A stretch of 7,852 nt of DNA from Bermanella sp041589295 (GTDB taxonomy: Bacteria; Pseudomonadota; Gammaproteobacteria; Pseudomonadales; Oceanobacteraceae), in the NCBI GenBank assembly GCA_041589295.1, contig JBFHVZ010000197.1, forward strand, positions 1 to 7,852, given 5' to 3'. The stretch's first letter is position 1; every line of letters starts with the position of its first letter. The translations under genes and the position numbers were made by a program. This document shows, in pieces, positions 7,132 to 7,852 of the stretch. The notes beneath the pieces were generated by a model. The model was not told where the DNA came from, did not search any database, and saw only the letters and a program-made list of their open reading frames with translations.

Positions 7132-7852
7132 ATGCCAACTAACAGTGGTTTTGCGATGTACAGCGAAGTGCAAAATCAAAGCTATAACCAGTTGGTGCTG
7201 GACTATGCCTCACTGGTTAAGCGGATTGCACACCATTTAAAAGGTAAGCTTCCTGCGTCGGTTCAATTGGACGACCTCATTCAAGCGGGCATGATCGGCT
7301 TGATTGAAGCGGCAAAAAAATACGAACCGTCAAAAGGTGCGAGCTTCGAAACCTACGCGGGCATTCGCATTCGCGGTGCCATGCTGGATGAAATTCGCAA
7401 AGGCGACTGGGTGCCCCGCAGTGTGCACCGCAACAGCCGTCGCATTGCCGATGCCATTCGTTACGTCGAAAGCCAAACCGGTCGTGACGCGCAAGATCAC
7501 GAAGTGGCCGAAGCCATGGACCTCACGCTGGATGAATATCATCAACAACTTCAGGACAGCATCGGCTCGCGTCTGTTCAGCTTTGATGACTTACTGAGCC
7601 AACAGGGTGAACGCGAAAACGAAACCATCAGCGAAGAAGAATTCAGCCCCCTCGACGAGCTGCAAATGGACAGCTTTCGGCAACACCTTGCCAAAGCCAT
7701 TGCCACCTTGCCCGAGCGCGAGCAATTAGTGCTGGCGCTGTACTACGACGAAGAACTCAACCTGCGTGAGATTGGTGAGATCCTCGGTGTCAGTGAGTCG
7801 CGAGTATGCCAGATTCATGGCCAGGCACTGATTCGCTTGCGTGCACGTATGG
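7132..7852 (+). CDS. fliA: Flagellar sigma factor FliA (sigma-28), 3' end outside the window
   Basis: FliA is the sigma-28 subunit that directs RNA polymerase to late flagellar and chemotaxis promoters and is held inactive by the anti-sigma factor FlgM. The window holds 240 full codons with no stop; Pseudomonas FliA is about 247 residues, so only a few codons are missing. Region 2 is visible at about 40-100 (LDDLIQAGMIGLIEAAKKY, then GIRIRGAMLDEIRKGDWVPR). Region 4 is at about 193-240 (LPEREQLVLALYYDEELNL), with a helix-turn-helix around 212-233 (REIGEILGVSESRVCQIH). The chosen ATG lies four bases after the fleN stop and aligns with the start of Pseudomonas FliA (an MYS follows at residues 9-11). 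TGGG at 7121-7124 may serve as a weak ribosome site. An in-frame GTG at 7120, inside the end of fleN, is an alternative that would overlap fleN by eight bases. The tight junction suggests translational coupling. Confidence 0.95.
   Translation, partial: MPTNSGFAMYSEVQNQSYNQLVLDYASLVKRIAHHLKGKLPASVQLDDLIQAGMIGLIEAAKKYEPSKGASFETYAGIRIRGAMLDEIRKGDWVPRSVHRNSRRIADAIRYVESQTGRDAQDHEVAEAMDLTLDEYHQQLQDSIGSRLFSFDDLLSQQGERENETISEEEFSPLDELQMDSFRQHLAKAIATLPEREQLVLALYYDEELNLREIGEILGVSESRVCQIHGQALIRLRARM

Noticed and set aside
7304..7597. 97-codon + strand frame at the right end of the window.
   Set aside because: It is an out-of-frame reading of fliA, whose true frame stays open to the window edge and encodes clear sigma-28 regions.

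Overview
This window is a chromosomal motility locus from a gammaproteobacterium with a polar-flagellum gene set. All five genes are on the + strand and tightly packed: a methyl-accepting chemotaxis protein (MCP), flhA, flhF, fleN (flhG) and fliA, the last cut off by the window edge. The order flhA-flhF-fleN-fliA is that of Pseudomonas and its relatives. The FleN and FliA proteins read very much like the Pseudomonas versions as I remember them. The base composition is moderate (about half GC by eye) and the linker regions differ from Pseudomonas. I therefore favour a marine or environmental relative (Oceanospirillales, Cellvibrionales or a similar group) over Pseudomonas itself. The genus cannot be fixed from this sequence.

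Layout. Positions 1-86 are the leader of the MCP gene, with perhaps the last codons of an unseen upstream gene. Positions 87-2081 encode a two-pass membrane chemoreceptor with a large helical periplasmic domain. The 2082-2240 interval holds a clear sigma-54 (RpoN) promoter at 2139-2154, and this strongly suggests that flhA starts at the ATG at 2241, not at the upstream GTG at 2169. flhA ends at 4454. A 90-base gap follows with short TGACAG repeats, a perfect 12-base palindrome and a possible 25-codon leader reading frame overlapping the flhF start. flhF runs 4545-6254, fleN 6306-7127, and fliA begins at 7132 and leaves the window about seven codons before its expected end.

How the genes work together. 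FlhA is the export-gate subunit of the flagellar type III secretion apparatus. FlhF (an SRP-type GTPase) and FleN (a MinD-type ATPase) together set where the flagellum is built and how many are made. In Pseudomonas, FleN also restrains the master activator FleQ, which works with sigma-54. FliA is sigma-28, which turns on late flagellar and chemotaxis genes. The sigma-54 promoter before flhA, with no other convincing promoter in the downstream gaps, fits one flhA-flhF-fleN-fliA transcript. In Pseudomonas the next genes are cheY-cheZ-cheA, just outside this window.

I found no sign of a novel defence, mobile or RNA system here. The points most worth a second look are the sigma-54 promoter and the start it implies, the MCP placed directly before flhA, the expanded linkers in FlhF and FlhA, and the structured flhA-flhF gap.
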